A stretch of 64,000 bases of DNA from Mytilus galloprovincialis (GCF_965363235.1 NC_134846.1:63973121-64037120); one strand, 5' to 3'; shown: positions 34,201 to 43,500, numbered from the stretch's first letter. Numbers and translations: made by a program. Notes: a model not told the origin generated them from the sequence alone.

Positions 34201-35817
34201 GAAAGGCTAGTGATTGCTGTAGATAAACTACTAAAACTATCCAGGCCCTGGTTTATCAAGGGAAACACCAGAATTCAAGAAACTGCCAATTTATTTTGCA
34301 TTATCTATGTCAAGTATGTCATTATGTGGATGAAGTTAAAAATTGAAATTGTAGAGACAAGTACTGGTGTTAAATTTATATTATGCATTTAATTTCTTTA
34401 TATTCATGTACAAGATAAAGTTACAACTACTTGGCACTAAATTATATTCATGAAAATTGTTGAGTCTGTTGCAAGATAACGACAATTTACTTAAGTTCTT
34501 TTCTATTGTTGACATTTGCAACTTCATTGAAGTCACCTTGAGTGCTGATAAAGTTCTAATCAAATTTATTAGCGTATCTTGACACAGTTTAAACCTCTTC
34601 AAAACATAACCAATGCAACATTATTATGTTCAAACAAAATTAACTTTTTGCTCAATGGTAATATTGATGGAACAAGCATTTGTGTGATTACATGTACATA
34701 AATACATCTGCAATCATTAATCACATTAAAGATATGTGTACATCTTTATTGGATAGCACAGACCACAGGCACTAGACAGTCTATTGACAATTGGATTATT
34801 GAATGTCTAGTGTATGTGCACAGACACACTTTAATTCCAATAAGAGAAAATTTCTGACGTCACAATGCAAATGATTTTTCTTGACATCAAAAGTTAAAGT
34901 GTTTTGATATATTGGATCATACTATGCTGATTTTCAAATAGTGTAGGTTCATGGTCTAGTGGTTAAGACCAATGGCTACAGTGCTAACATCCAGGGTTTG
35001 ATTCTGACTAGGGCGCTTGAAATTTCAGTACATCTCAAGGAGGATTTTCACCCTCCCACATATTTCTCTGTTAACCAGACCAGAGTTTAACTAGAATGGA
35101 TACTTTGAGGCCCTACTTTGACCTGAAGATCAATCTTCTGATATCTCTCCTGTTTGTCTGGTTTCTTCTTTTTTCCAAGTAAGGTATTTCGGCTTCCTTC
35201 ACCATAACAGACTTCCCTGTGTTCTAGCACTCCCTTGTGTTTGATGGGGATTGATTGTCCTTGTGAAAAATTGTTGTAGTTATACGTTATTAACACATCT
35301 CCATTAAGCCTGATAAGGAGTGTACATGGATGCCAGTGTACCCTCACAGCTTTTGTTCTTCGGATAACAGAGGGATTTACCTTTACATACATACATAGTG
35401 ATACATATATAGTCATAGAGAAAGCCAAACAGTTAGAGTACCCCTCCCCAGCTTTACAAACATGGAAGGAAGTTAGGTTTGGAAATGAAGTCAGGAATGA
35501 AAGTGCATTAATGACAGTATTTCCAAACATGTTCACTTATTTGAGAAAAAATGTTTAGAGCAAAATGGTGGTCAAGGACTTAGGTATTAACTAATGTCTC
35601 AAATATATTTATGGTCTCTTTTTTATTCAGACTTTTTCATTTTATTTTCTACCTATCTCTCTATAATTAGATTGACATTGTGTTTCGTTGTTATGTAAGG
35701 GAGTGTATATAATGTCTCATCTTTAATATGAGCTGTTTCTTCTCACTATTAGCTCTTACCAATCATCTGGCCTACAGGTGTAGCCAGAGGATTCCCATGT
35801 CCAAAGAGGGCAGCCAT
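1204..35817 (-). CDS. TOM1L2: TOM1/TOM1L2-family endosomal sorting adaptor (VHS-GAT protein), complete
   Basis: Ubiquitin- and clathrin-binding adaptor of endosomes. Fifteen coding exons, in transcript order: 35817-35760, 33267-33183, 32040-31956, 28754-28608, 27997-27863, 27386-27330, 25265-25089, 24529-24451, 24089-23938, 9825-9714, 9185-9089, 8805-8733, 6022-5990, 3841-3772, 1343-1204. Phases agree at every junction and give about 499 aa, close to human TOM1 and TOM1L2. The start exon reads [18 protein letters not shown]. The VHS domain covers about residues 12-150 ([34 protein letters not shown]). The GAT domain is about 205-300 ([30 protein letters not shown]). A clathrin-box-like NLIDLGDD lies near 336, [10 protein letters not shown] near 374, and the end is [10 protein letters not shown]...PLFAL. 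All introns read GT-AG on the coding strand; exon 14 has a weak donor (GTTTCT). Invertebrates usually have one gene for both vertebrate paralogues; I used the TOM1L2 symbol because of synteny. Confidence 0.95.
1427..1606. repeat. About 180-bp foldback (imperfect hairpin) in the last TOM1-like intron
   Basis: The left arm starting AAATTGCAGTGAAATT and the right arm ending CTGCAATTT are inverted copies that share ACTAAATTTTCATGACA and the GAGACCCC segment. They meet at an AT-rich centre around 1512-1527. The arms differ at several places. The form is that of a MITE or old foldback element; I see no clear target duplication. Confidence 0.6.
1645..2698 (+). mobile_element. Family A non-autonomous element, copy 1
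   Basis: An element of about 1.05 kb that starts ACAAGAGTGCACACACTGAA and ends in a hairpin at 2663-2697 (GTCGAGC ... TGCAAC, loop, GTTGCA ... CTCGAC). The body is about seven degenerate units of 130-150 bp, each carrying a 'CCATGAAAATGAGGTCAAGG' core. It has no coding capacity. Core-tandem architecture of this kind is known for bivalve pearl/HINE-type elements, but membership is not shown. Exact AGGTCAAGGTCA occurs at 1767, 1915, 2062 and 2209. Confidence 0.8.
2766..3771. other. Intron sequence without recognisable elements
   Basis: AT-rich intron of the TOM1-like gene between a family A copy and exon 14. The 77-codon plus-strand frame at 2932-3165 has no features of a gene. Nothing else is seen. 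Confidence 0.5.
4437..5395. mobile_element. Family B dispersed repeat, copy 1
   Basis: The first part (GAGTGCAGCTGGATACGACC, then ACCCTGAACTGTTGGGGC and TTTGGATTGTAATTAAATA) matches 10140-10320. The second part (CCCCTAATTCCTAAACTGTT, TCAATCCCAATCTTCC) matches 23100-23420. The copies are diverged and none is coding. The frames at 4726-5115 and 5072-5344 are shadows of this repeat. Confidence 0.65.
6568..7168. repeat. Minisatellite with a ~32-bp unit, about 19 copies
   Basis: Tandem copies of a unit such as GTAACACAGAAGTTTAAAAG followed by TGTAATAATGGA. Variant units have 'TGATGTCACAGAAGTT' in place of 'GAGTAACACAGAAGTT' and recur in a regular higher-order pattern from about 6840 onward. It lies in the TOM1-like intron between exons 12 and 13. 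The minus-strand frame at 6736-6918 is only this repeat translated. Confidence 0.9.
7852..7875 (-). CDS. TOM1L2: Candidate 24-nt cassette exon of the TOM1-like gene
   Basis: Between the exons at 8805-8733 and 6022-5990, both of which meet at phase 0, the minus strand holds AG, then eight codons reading VSEEETLQ, then GTAAC. It would insert in frame just before [11 protein letters not shown]. The acceptor side is poor in pyrimidines. The acidic, glutamine-ending peptide resembles its neighbours, but no homology supports it and it may be a chance match. Confidence 0.35.
7993..8190. mobile_element. Family G MITE, copy 1 (about 200 bp, imperfect TIRs)
   Basis: The left end TTCTGTGGATTTGTTATTAT and the right end ATTAATAAATCCACAGTA are inverted versions of each other, and the centre holds GGTAAACCATGAATTTAAA. 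A second copy with the same ends is at 53121-53329 and an end-less fragment at about 49047-49115. No coding capacity. Confidence 0.6.
10140..10560. mobile_element. Family B dispersed repeat, copy 2 (5' part)
   Basis: Begins with GCAGGGCGCAGCTTTATACG and contains GAACGGTTGGGGCAAGTATG and CAGCATAGGTTTCTGACAC. It aligns with 4437-4620. It carries a run of C at 10420-10430. No open frame of note. Confidence 0.65.
10561..11388. other. Intron stretch, no recognisable gene or repeat
   Basis: Part of the 14-kb intron of the TOM1-like gene. It contains a CRE-like ATGACGTCAT at about 10953 and a short ACATGGCGGCTCC at about 11112 that resembles a YY1 site. I see no exon here on either strand and nothing repeated elsewhere in the window. 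Confidence 0.4.
11389..11550. repeat. Near-perfect hairpin, 73-bp arms and 14-nt loop
   Basis: The left arm 11389-11463 and right arm 11478-11550 are reverse complements except for a 2-nt bulge (TT near 11452). The loop is CTCGCTAACACTCA. The arms include GGCCTGGGCCGTGATATTCG and its complement. This could be a very young long-TIR MITE or a transcribed hairpin. The flanks show no clear target duplication. Confidence 0.9.
11641..11838. repeat. Minisatellite with a 35-bp unit carrying a dyad
   Basis: About five copies of a unit containing TTCTTGCTATTGCACAATAC then TGTGCAATTGAAAAT. Within each unit TTGCACA-ATAC-TGTGCAA forms a dyad, so each copy could form a short cruciform. It lies in the 14-kb TOM1-like intron. 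Confidence 0.8.
11916..12970. repeat. G-rich minisatellite, ~120-bp unit, about 8-9 copies
   Basis: Each unit contains TTGTTTTATTGTCCCCTACA, AATATATATGGTTTAGGGG, GACCGTTTACAAG and GGGGGTGGGGTGACCCCCTA. Units near both edges are more diverged than those in the middle. The open frames at 11916-12146, 12100-12282 and 12188-12550 are translations of this repeat and are not genes. Confidence 0.9.
13531..16486. mobile_element. TTAA-flanked DNA element (piggyBac- or Kolobok-like), 2,956 bp, nested in the array
   Basis: TTAA at 13527-13530 and 16487-16490 flanks 18-bp perfect terminal inverted repeats, GGCGAAGTGTACGTAATT at 13531-13548 and its complement at 16469-16486. Removing the element plus one TTAA restores the array text (AAGTTTGATTAAGTTTGGAG) and the usual unit length. 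TTAA duplications are typical of piggyBac and Kolobok superfamilies. I see no transposase. The largest frames inside, 14449-14817 on plus (122 aa) and 14332-14523 on minus (63 aa), match nothing I know. It is probably non-autonomous or decayed. Confidence 0.85.
15270..15440. repeat. Degenerate 'ATCCCGAA' short repeat
   Basis: Inside the TTAA element, a stretch of about 170 bp repeats ATCCCG(A/G) with AAACACGAAATCC variants. It is an irregular simple repeat, much richer in CG than its surroundings. Confidence 0.55.
20189..20412. repeat. Cluster of short hairpins at the end of array unit 4
   Basis: Four stem-loops follow each other in ~61-bp spacing: 20189-20220 (ATGTCACCC ... GGGTGCCAT), 20254-20286, 20316-20346 (TATGTCACCCGA, loop, TCGGGTGA), and about 20380-20411 (AAGTCTCC-AAAC ... 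GTTTGGGAGACTT) ending directly in AACTAG. The stem bases covary between copies, for example ACCCGA/TCGGGT against TCTCC/GGGAGA. Confidence 0.7.
22483..22580. repeat. Two further TCACCCGA/TCGGGTGA hairpins at the array end
   Basis: 33-nt perfect stem-loops at 22483-22515 and 22548-22580, each TATGTCACCCGA, loop CATTGTCGA, TCGGGTGACATA, separated by the purine-rich GAAACAGAGGAAAAGC spacer. Same family as the hairpins near 20.2-20.4 kb. Confidence 0.75.
22581..23640. mobile_element. Family B dispersed repeat, copy 3 (3' part)
   Basis: Tandemly arranged degenerate blocks: GGACCCTTTGGAC ... AATGTAGACCAATTT repeats twice, and CCTAATTCCTAA ... CTTCCTTTTGTGGTCATAAAC repeats three times. It ends in a GAC-rich tract (23548-23586) and TTTTTGCGGTCGTATAAAAAG, the complement of the TATACGACCGCA start seen in copy 2. 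These may be the two ends of one full element type. The arginine-rich minus frame at 23492-23755 is only the GAC tract translated. Confidence 0.65.
25266..27329. other. Large TOM1-like intron, mostly featureless
   Basis: AT-rich intron between the exon starting DQPPQ and the upstream exon ending SLRA. Apart from the candidate 30-nt exon at 26592-26621 and a short repeat piece at about 27033-27095 (GAATGGAAATGGGGAATATG, also at about 9257), I see nothing. The frames at 26012 and 26646 have no support. Confidence 0.5.
26592..26621 (-). CDS. TOM1L2: Candidate 30-nt cassette exon of the TOM1-like gene
   Basis: The minus strand shows a T-rich tract ending in CATGCAG, then ten codons reading [10 protein letters not shown], then a GTTTGG donor. 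It lies in the linker-coding intron between the exons ending in SLRA and starting with DQPPQ, which join at phase 0, so inclusion would keep the frame. The donor is weak. Alternative exons in the VHS-GAT linker are known for vertebrate TOM1L2, but this one is only a prediction. Confidence 0.3.
29187..30262 (+). mobile_element. Family A element, copy 2
   Basis: Complete copy from ACAAGAGTGCACACGCTGAA to the terminal hairpin GCTTTCTGCAACAAAAGTTG CAGGCTCG. Shares the left flank AATTCAT and several private variants (TAAAGCTAAGCTTTATTACA, AACCAAGATAACTAAACAAA) with copy 3, so these two are each other's closest relatives in the window. Confidence 0.8.
30376..30588. repeat. Minisatellite with a ~65-bp unit, three copies
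   Basis: Three units of TTTTAGTGTGTGTTTGCTAT then ACATGTACTGATTGTG, TCACTGATGGATACACCATA and TCCTTTG. It sits between two family A copies in a TOM1-like intron. The open frames on both strands over it are repeat translations. Confidence 0.85.
30717..31816 (+). mobile_element. Family A element, copy 3
   Basis: Complete copy in direct orientation about 455 bp after copy 2, in the same TOM1-like intron. It ends in the same hairpin (GCAAGAAAAGTTGC). Shared flank and private variants suggest that copies 2 and 3 arose by a local duplication, not by two insertions. Confidence 0.8.
32261..32561 (+). mobile_element. Family C short repeat, copy 1
   Basis: A repeat of about 300 bp ending in TTGTCTCATTGGCAATCATA CCACAT and a T-rich TTTTTATA tail. 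Other copies: 43859-44185 (opposite strand), 47645-47919, 49139-49423 and 58712-58945. The common 3' end and variable 5' end suggest a retroposed element (SINE or LINE tail), but no A/B boxes were identified. Confidence 0.6.
32937..33096. repeat. Imperfect palindrome with ~70-bp arms
   Basis: The left arm (GCTTGAACCGTGAAATCATT, GTTAGGTTAGGTAAACTACCC) and right arm (GGGTAGTATACCTTACCTAAC, AATGACTTAACGGTTCAA) pair imperfectly around a centre near 33020. It may be the decayed remnant of a foldback MITE. The plus-strand frame at 32529-32948 runs into it and is not supported as a gene. Confidence 0.6.
33268..34740. other. TOM1-like intron 1, distal part
   Basis: No exon seen on either strand. It contains an uninterrupted C run at about 33974-33992, and a piece at about 34120-34220 (CCTGCCACATGCAGGGTTTT, GGCTAGTG) that resembles a segment at about 60620-60670, so probably a diverged short repeat. 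Confidence 0.4.
34941..35100 (+). mobile_element. tRNA-derived SINE-like piece
   Basis: Contains an A-box-like TGGTCTAGTGGTTAAGAC at 34952-34969 and a B-box-like GGGTTTGATTCTGA near 34994, spaced as in a tRNA. The sequence does not fold into an intact tRNA and continues into a non-tRNA body, so a SINE or tRNA pseudogene is more likely than a functional tRNA gene. Confidence 0.5.
35087..35536 (-). CDS. Unassigned 149-codon open frame in TOM1-like intron 1
   Basis: A continuous minus-strand frame with an N-terminal hydrophobic half ([16 protein letters not shown]) and a basic C-terminal half containing [13 protein letters not shown]. It is long for this AT-rich sequence but matches no family I recognise, lies inside an intron on the same strand as the host gene, and starts beside a SINE-like piece. 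It could be a decayed repeat-derived frame, a retained-intron product, or chance. Confidence 0.2.
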   Translation of the reverse strand: MNMFGNTVINALSFLTSFPNLTSFHVCKAGEGYSNCLAFSMTIYVSLCMYVKVNPSVIRRTKAVRVHWHPCTLLIRLNGDVLITYNYNNFSQGQSIPIKHKGVLEHREVCYGEGSRNTLLGKKKKPDKQERYQKIDLQVKVGPQSIHSS

Positions 35818-37560
35818 TTTTTTTGTAAATATTGCGTGACGTCATTTGTTTGATCTATTTATAGAATAGTCTTGTGACTGGCATTAAGTTTGTATCAATA
35901 TTTAAAATAATAATTTATTTTTTCATATTACAAAATGTTTGTTTTTCCCTCATATTCAAAAATCATATGAAAATACATATTTTAATGGAACGGAAGTACT
36001 TTCTTAACCGGAAATAACAGTCGACATAGAAACAGGACGCCATTTCCCACAAAATTTGAAGCTTTCAAATCGACAAATGTGAGAAATTATTGAAGTTACA
36101 GTTGTTTCTACTCAAAAGGTTAATGTCATCTTCAATAAAACACAATTAATGATTTGGTTTTAATAATTAACAACTGCCACACGCATTTACTAACATTTAA
36201 TTTTAAAACAAATAAACAAGCACTCAACACAACCAAATCAATTTATATTTACAATTTCTATCTCGTACAACCACAATTTGCACTTAACTGTAGTTTTCTG
36301 TTTTAAAATCTATAGAGAGAAGAAATCTTTTTATCATCTATCCATCTATTTTTGTCGGAGATAACTATGATGTCCAAGGGCTGTTTTTGTTTGGTCAAAC
36401 AAGCTCGTTCCGATATCTAAATGTGGCTATTTGATGTACAAAACGTATGCGCTGCTTCATTGCTTCTAGAGCTAGTGTTTTATATAAAGCAATTTATCAT
36501 AGCATGACACCATGCCTTTTTTTCAGTCGCCATACCCTTTTTCTCTGAAAAATTTGATGCCATGTATGCCCTTTAACATTATATGGATCAAGATAGGGTG
36601 ACAGTATACACCTTATCACTTATCCTGGCTGACCCGGCTGCTTCAACTTTTGACACATACAACAATAACTTTTCCATTGTGGTGTCAGAAATTTTGTTTT
36701 ATGACGTCAATATTTTACGGGAATCTGTGCGATATCCAGTAATGGCAGACAAATAGCGATAAGGTGTATTGTGTTAATGTCAATGGATGCAAATTTTGGC
36801 CAAAACAGTATGCATGAGTTAATTCAGATTAATAATCAATGTACATGTACATGTAGTTTGTCATAAATCGTAATATTTGAATCAGTTGGTGTTTTTTTTA
36901 TACAATATTACCATTTTGATAACAAAACAAGAACTTAGACCAATGTAATTTGTTTTAAATTTTCATAGCTTTAAGACTTAATAACACAAATAATATGAGG
37001 CAGGCATTACCTGTAAATGGGGACAAAGTCTGTATGAATTATTTTTTTGTAACTTAAATATTTGTTAAAAAAAAGAAACGGAAATACTGTAACGTTTTTG
37101 ATTTTGGTTCTGTTGTTACTGATTTTAGTTGTGACATTATTTAAGTTATGACGTCATATGCAATGTAAACAAAGAAACGCTATCATCAGGTAACGTTTTT
37201 TCATATCAAGGAATTATTAAAAATGAAATTGGTATTGCGTTCCTTCCTATTTTATACTAGACTGATAAATATATATTTTACCCAAAGTTTCATACAAATG
37301 AGACCAGAAAAAAAAATACATTGTAGATTTATGCGCAGATATGGGAATTCAAAACATGACATAAAAAAAAAAAAAAAACGATTTTGAGTTCATTAGTATA
37401 ATGAAAATTTCTGGAAAATTTTCCCGATTGTTTTTTTTTTTTTCATTTTTTTTATTGATTTTTCTACTGTTATTGGGGACTTCATCCCTATATAATTAAT
37501 TGAAAATAAGGCAATCATCCTCTTTAAGTTTCTTTCCATTTATATTAAAATATGTGGTCT
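35818..37560. promoter_or_regulatory. Head-to-head promoter region of the TOM1-like gene and DRC3
   Basis: The two start codons diverge across about 1.78 kb. On the TOM1-like side lie CCGGAAAT (ETS-like, about 36008) and GACGCCATTTCC (YY1-like, about 36036), and the start codon itself sits in AAAATGGCTGCC. On the DRC3 side are TGACGTCA (37149-37156), a forkhead-like TGTAAACAAAG (37164-37174) and a possible 5' UTR donor CAG/GTAACG at 37189/37190. DRC3 exon 2 opens with a clear acceptor (TTTCAG) 23 nt before the ATG, so an upstream non-coding exon must exist. No TATA box was identified. Confidence 0.55.
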
Positions 37561-37594
37561 TTATAATTTCAGATCCATCAATAAAGCAGCAAAA

Positions 37595-40500
37595 ATGAGT
37601 GCTGTAAATTCTATGTCTCGTATGTACGATAACTTAGAACCAACAGTTATCGATGAAGATTTACTCAGATCTGCTGTTGAAGAACAAGGTCCCAAAGAAG
37701 AAGCTGGTAAAATAGCCAAAGCTGAAGGGATAGACTTTGGTGATGTTACATCCTTGAGATTAGACTTCAAAAGTAAGTAAACAAATTATTAAGCTGTGTT
37801 TGATCAAGATGATACATGTAAATAGTCCTATCTGAATTATAAGAGAATATATGAAAATGTGGGATATTAGATTTTCATATACATGTATATTTTTATTTGT
37901 AAAAAAATATACATAGAATAAATTCCAATGTTCCTTTGCTACATTGTATCTTGTGGGTGTACATTTTAATATTGTTATCTCTTGTTGGTTGTTTTGGTAT
38001 TTTATGGTAGGAATTTCAGAGTATTTTTTCCATTTAGAAAAAAATATTTTTTAAAGTTGTACATTTCTGACAAAAACAGAACTTTTCTGATCAAAATTCA
38101 TTTGTTGAAGTGAATTCTTTCACTTTTCTCAATAATTGTATAATTATTTAGAATAGTAATTATCTTTGAGAGATTTACCCTTTTATTTTGTTGCATATAC
38201 ATTGTACAGGCGTTTAATATATGCATTTTGTATATGTCTAATCTGTTGTTTTGCTTTTGTTCTTTCATATTATGTGACAAGAAATAGTTATCTAATGATG
38301 TCCTTTTTTTATGTTTCCAGATGTTTTAACAATTGATAACTTATGGGAATTTACAGCATTAACAAAATTACAGTTGGACAACAATATCATAGAAAAAATA
38401 GAAGGACTAGATTCACTTGTAAATCTTATTTGGTTGGGTAAGTGTATAAATTTGTAAATTAAATGAGGATGTTGTCAATACAGAATTATCATGATTAGAA
38501 AAATACAAAGTAACATATGTGGGTACAGAGAACTGAGACCGGAACCAGAAGCATTGATAAACCAGAAATTATAATGGCCTGTTGCAGATTGCACAATTGA
38601 ATTGTCATGTGTCTGTACCATATGAAAAAATACAGCATTTGAGAGATCAGCTCATTAACACAAACTCTTTAAAGAACAAAGTAAGTAATTTACCTAAAAA
38701 TTATTTGATCAAAAGAGACATTTAAGTCAATCATTATCATGCATCATTCTTCCCAATCTAAAAACAAAATATGACTTAATTTCAATAGAAATAAAACCAT
38801 TGTTCATATATATTTATAATCTTGTTATATATTAGGGGAGATAACTATTAACATTAAATGTTTTTTCAGATTTGTCCTTTAACAACATAGAAGTAATAGA
38901 AGGATTGGGTCATCTGACTAAATTAGAAGACCTTACTTTATACAGTAACAGAATATCAAAGATTGAAAATATGGATAATTTAGTAAATTTACAGGTGTTC
39001 TCTATTGGAAACAATATCCTGAAAGATTTAGAAAATGTAAGTATCAGCATTGTATTTGGTTTAAGAAATTTTGTAGCTTTTTTCCTTTAAATAATCTTTC
39101 AATTTTGAGTAAATAGTTATATGACTTTGATTGTAAGTTAAAATGAAATTAACCTTTATTCCTCGGTACATGGATGAAAAGTGTCTATAGCTACAGTGTC
39201 TTAGTTTGACAGCCAAATAACCTTTTTAGCTCACCTTTCCAAAAGAAAATGTGAGCTTTTGCCATCACTTGGCGTCCGTCGTCGTCCGTCCGTCGTCGTC
39301 CGTCCATCGTCGTCATCGTAAACTATTTCAAAGATCTTTTCAGAAGTTTTCCTCTGAAACTACTGAACCAATTCAAACCAAACTTCATCTGATTGATTCC
39401 TAGGGTATCTAGAATAAAGTTTGTGTTTTAATTCCCATTTCATCAAAAAACATGGCAGCCATGTCTAAAAATAGAACATAGGGGTAAAATGCAGTTTTTA
39501 GCTTATAACTCAAAAACCAAAGCATTTAGAGCAAATCTGACGGGGTAAAATTGTTTATCAGGTCAAGATCTATCTGCCCTGAAATTTTCAGATGAATTGG
39601 ACAACCCGTTGTTAGGTTATTGGTTATTATCATGAATATTATTATAGATAGAGATAAACTGTAAACAGCAAAAATGTTCAGCAAAGTAAGACTTACAAAT
39701 AAGTCAACATGACCGAAATGGTCAGTTGACCCCTTTAGGAGTTATGGCCCTTTATAGTCAATTTTTAACCATTTTCCGTAAATCTTAGTGATCTTTTACA
39801 AAAATCTTCTCCTTTGAAACTACTGGGCCAAATTGAACCAAACTTGGCAACAATCATCATTGGGGTATCTAGTTTAAAAATTGTGTCTGGTGACCCGGCC
39901 AACCAACCAAGATGGCCACCATGGCTAAAATCAGTTTTTGGCTTATAACTCAAAAACCGAAGCATTTACAGCAAATCTGACACGAGGTTAAATGGTTTAT
40001 CAGGTCAAGATCTATCTGCCCTGAAATTTTCAGATGAATCAGACAACCGATTGTTAGGTTGCTGCCTCTGAATTGGTTATTTTAAGGAAATTTTGCTGTT
40101 TTTGGTTATTATCATGAATATTATTATAGATAGAGATAAACTGTAAACAGCAAAAATGTTCAGCAAAGTAAGATTTACAAATAAGTCAACATGACCGAAA
40201 TGGTCAGGTGACCCCTTTAGGAGTTATGGCCCTTTATAGTCAATTTTTAACCATTTTCCGTAAATCTTAGTTATCTTTTACAAAAATCTGCTTCTCTGAA
40301 ACTACTGGGCCAAATTTAACCAAACATGGCCAAAATCATTATTAGGGTATCTAGTTAAAAAATTGTGTCCGGTGACCTGGCTTACCAACCAAGAAGGCCG
40401 CCATGGCTAAAAATAGAACATAGGGGTAAAATGCAGTTTTTAGCTTATAACTCACAAACCAAAGCATTTAGAGCAAATCTGACATGGATTAAATTGTTTA

Positions 40501-43500
40501 TCAGGTCAAGATCTATCTGCCCTGAAATTTTCAGATGAATCGGACAACCCGTTGTTGGGTTGCCGCCCCTGAATTGGTAATTTAAGGAAATTTTGCTGTT
40601 TTTGGTTATTATCTTGAATATTATTATAGATGTAGATAAACTTTAAACAGCAATAATGTAATGCTTGGGGTATACAATGTTTTTTTATACTTTCATCATA
40701 AATTATATTATGAACACGAGACAAACGAGACATTTCAGTGTGTCTACTCTTGTTTTTGCTTTTGAAGAAGATGACAGAATCGAAGAACCATTTATATAAA
40801 TTGAAAACCCAAAATAATCATTCATGGAAGATTTAAGCAAAAAATTTAAGGTGAGCGATTCAGTCTCTTGAGAGCCTCTTGTTTCAAATAACTATTAAAG
40901 AAATGGAAAGCCATATGTAGTTATGTCCCTTCATTACTTTTCACTAATATTAACACATGCGCTCAATTGTTATGTTCAAACAAAAGTATGTGGAAAAATT
41001 GGTAGCAATGTAACTCAGCATTTTGCTTTGCCACTCTGTTTTGGTGATTTTTTTCTGTATATTGTAAGTTTACTACAAGTTTGATAGTTATTAGTCAATA
41101 CTGCTGTGTTGATAATGACATAAATTTTGACTTACAATACTATAATTTATTTAGGTGGTTTTTTTTTTGTTTTTTTTGTGGAGCAGGGACCTGACCATAT
41201 GATATCATACAATGTATTATTCTAGCACTGTCAAAAGTCGTAGCTCTGACTCTTACTTTTACTTTGAAACTAATCTAAATCGTAACCGTAAACCAAATAA
41301 TTGCCTTTTTTCCAAACTGAAAGGAAATGCAAAACCCAGAATCTGTAAGTATTGGATAATCTTTAAAACTTAAAACATTATAGTAGGGGCAATCAGTTAA
41401 TATTTTGAAAGCTTGGCTTCTCTTTATACATTAACATGTGACTTTCTGACAATGAAATTTCCATGGTTTTCAATGATCTAATGTTTGCTTGAACAAATTT
41501 TATTTTATTTTCAGGTTATATATTTAAGGAAATTTAAGAAACTTAAAACATTAACACTGAAAGGGAATCCATTTTGTGAAGAGGACACTTATAAACAATA
41601 TGTGATAGCATTTCTTTCAGACATAGGATTTCTGGATTATAAATTGGTTCATCAACAAGCGGTAAGTTTAATCCTTTGATAAAAAAGAATCAACCTATTA
41701 GACTGAAGTAAAAAGGGAATTTTTCAACTCGTTTTTTTTTTCATGTGCTTTTTATAATTGTATTTTTTATCATTAGAAATGAAACATTAAACAAAATTTA
41801 TCTCAGAGTATGCTGAATGTATGAAGACTTGGTTAATCTTATAGGCAGGGTTGCACACAATTACAAAACTGGCTAAAAGTATGGTAAAGTGTGGTAGTGG
41901 ATTGGGGAAAAGTGGTATCTACTCTGTATAATTGACTACTCCTACAGATCTCAATAAAGATCCTTACAAAATTATACAAAGATGACACATGTTTAGAAGT
42001 TGTTAATCTTATTTAATGGATTTTCTCAATTTTAATGTTCTTTATAGACCTTTTTCCATAATTTTACATTCATTCTGTTCAAGACTGCGATTTGAGTCTT
42101 TGAACCCGTTTAACAATTAAACTTGAACAAAGATGAAATGTACCAAGTAATTAATTGTTCATTTTCTTTTAATGATTTTGATTATTGAATTAACTTTCTG
42201 TTTTTTTGTAATCAAGATTTACTATTGTAAAAGAAAGTGTATTCAATGCATGATATTAACTATTAACTTTTTTGTATGTTCAGAGAGAGGCTGCCATTGA
42301 GAAATATATGATTCCAAGAGAAGAAATGTTACACAACGAGAAACAGGCTAATGCTATAGTAGAAGAAGATAACAAGAGAAAGATAGAGGTTGAATTACAT
42401 AAGGTAACATACAAAAAATATTTCTCCTTTATTCAGATAATATTTTGTCTTCTTTTTTCTTTCTTTTTATACCCCACCTAGGAACAATATGTTTTCAGTC
42501 TTTGTCCATCTGTCAAGGTAGTTTTAATGAAGTTCAATCAACTTATTCAGCTAAAGAAGGATCACAATCACTAACTTTGATAATATAATCAGAGGTATGG
42601 GTAAAGCATAATATTTGTTTATTTCAGATTGCTTATGTAGAGAACATGGATAGTGACAGCTTGTTTGAGAGTTTGTACACAGAAGACGCAGAAGGGAAGA
42701 AATTGGCAGAATTTCCTGCTATTTCTGAACTCATTGAAAGATATCCTTTTTTAATCAAAACTTAATTTTCAAGAGAGGAAATATTTTATAGTTGAGCATT
42801 TGGTTTCAATCTTTTTTGCTGTTATCACAATTATTTGAATACAAAACTGAAGTATAGTAATCAGAACAAATTAGTTTGAAATTAATCATGCATAACAATT
42901 TAAACAACATATAGTGTATTAAAATTTATCAAAAATTTGTTTAAATTAAATCAGAATTGAAGAAATTTAAATAATTTATCTTTTTAAAGTATTCAAAGCT
43001 ATGTATAAATCTGGATTTATTTCCCATAAATAGGACTTTCCTTGAAAAAGGAGATTTTTTACATTCTTTTTCCTTAACTGTGTTCACCTTCAGAGAAAAG
43101 TTTGTGGCTGTTTGTTACCAGATTTTTGAATATGGTATAAAAGAACATGACAAACGTCAAGCAGAAGTAAACCAGTTCTGGGAATGTATTGAAGAAGCAA
43201 AGAATGAAAACAAACTTCTAGGAATGAAGGCAATTGATGAATTCATGGTCATGAAGAAGAAAGTAAGCACCTTTGATATAAAATAAACTCATTTACCTTT
43301 GTATTTTAAATATGGCATGGGATCATCCAAAAGGGGGAAACATAGTCTTCAACACTTAGTCAGAATCTATCTTTGAAGCTCAAGTTTGCCATAAGTGATT
43401 AATAAGTAACAGTTCTATGAGATAGATTTGCATGTCTATAACATGTATGAAAATATTTGAAATTGATGGAATATTCTTGAAGTGTATAATAATTTTTCAA

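Noticed and set aside
34745-34850. Imperfect palindrome CTTTATTGGA ... TCCAATAAG
   Set aside because: Only two short paired blocks with unmatched sequence between; too weak to call an element.
34941-35030. Possible tRNA gene with A and B boxes
   Set aside because: Acceptor stem and overall cloverleaf do not form; B box deviates; best read as a SINE or pseudogene.
43080-43094. GT-AG interpretation of the DRC3 intron using the CTTCAG acceptor
   Set aside because: No GT donor near 42740 gives a frame that joins to it, whereas AT-AC signals fit fully.
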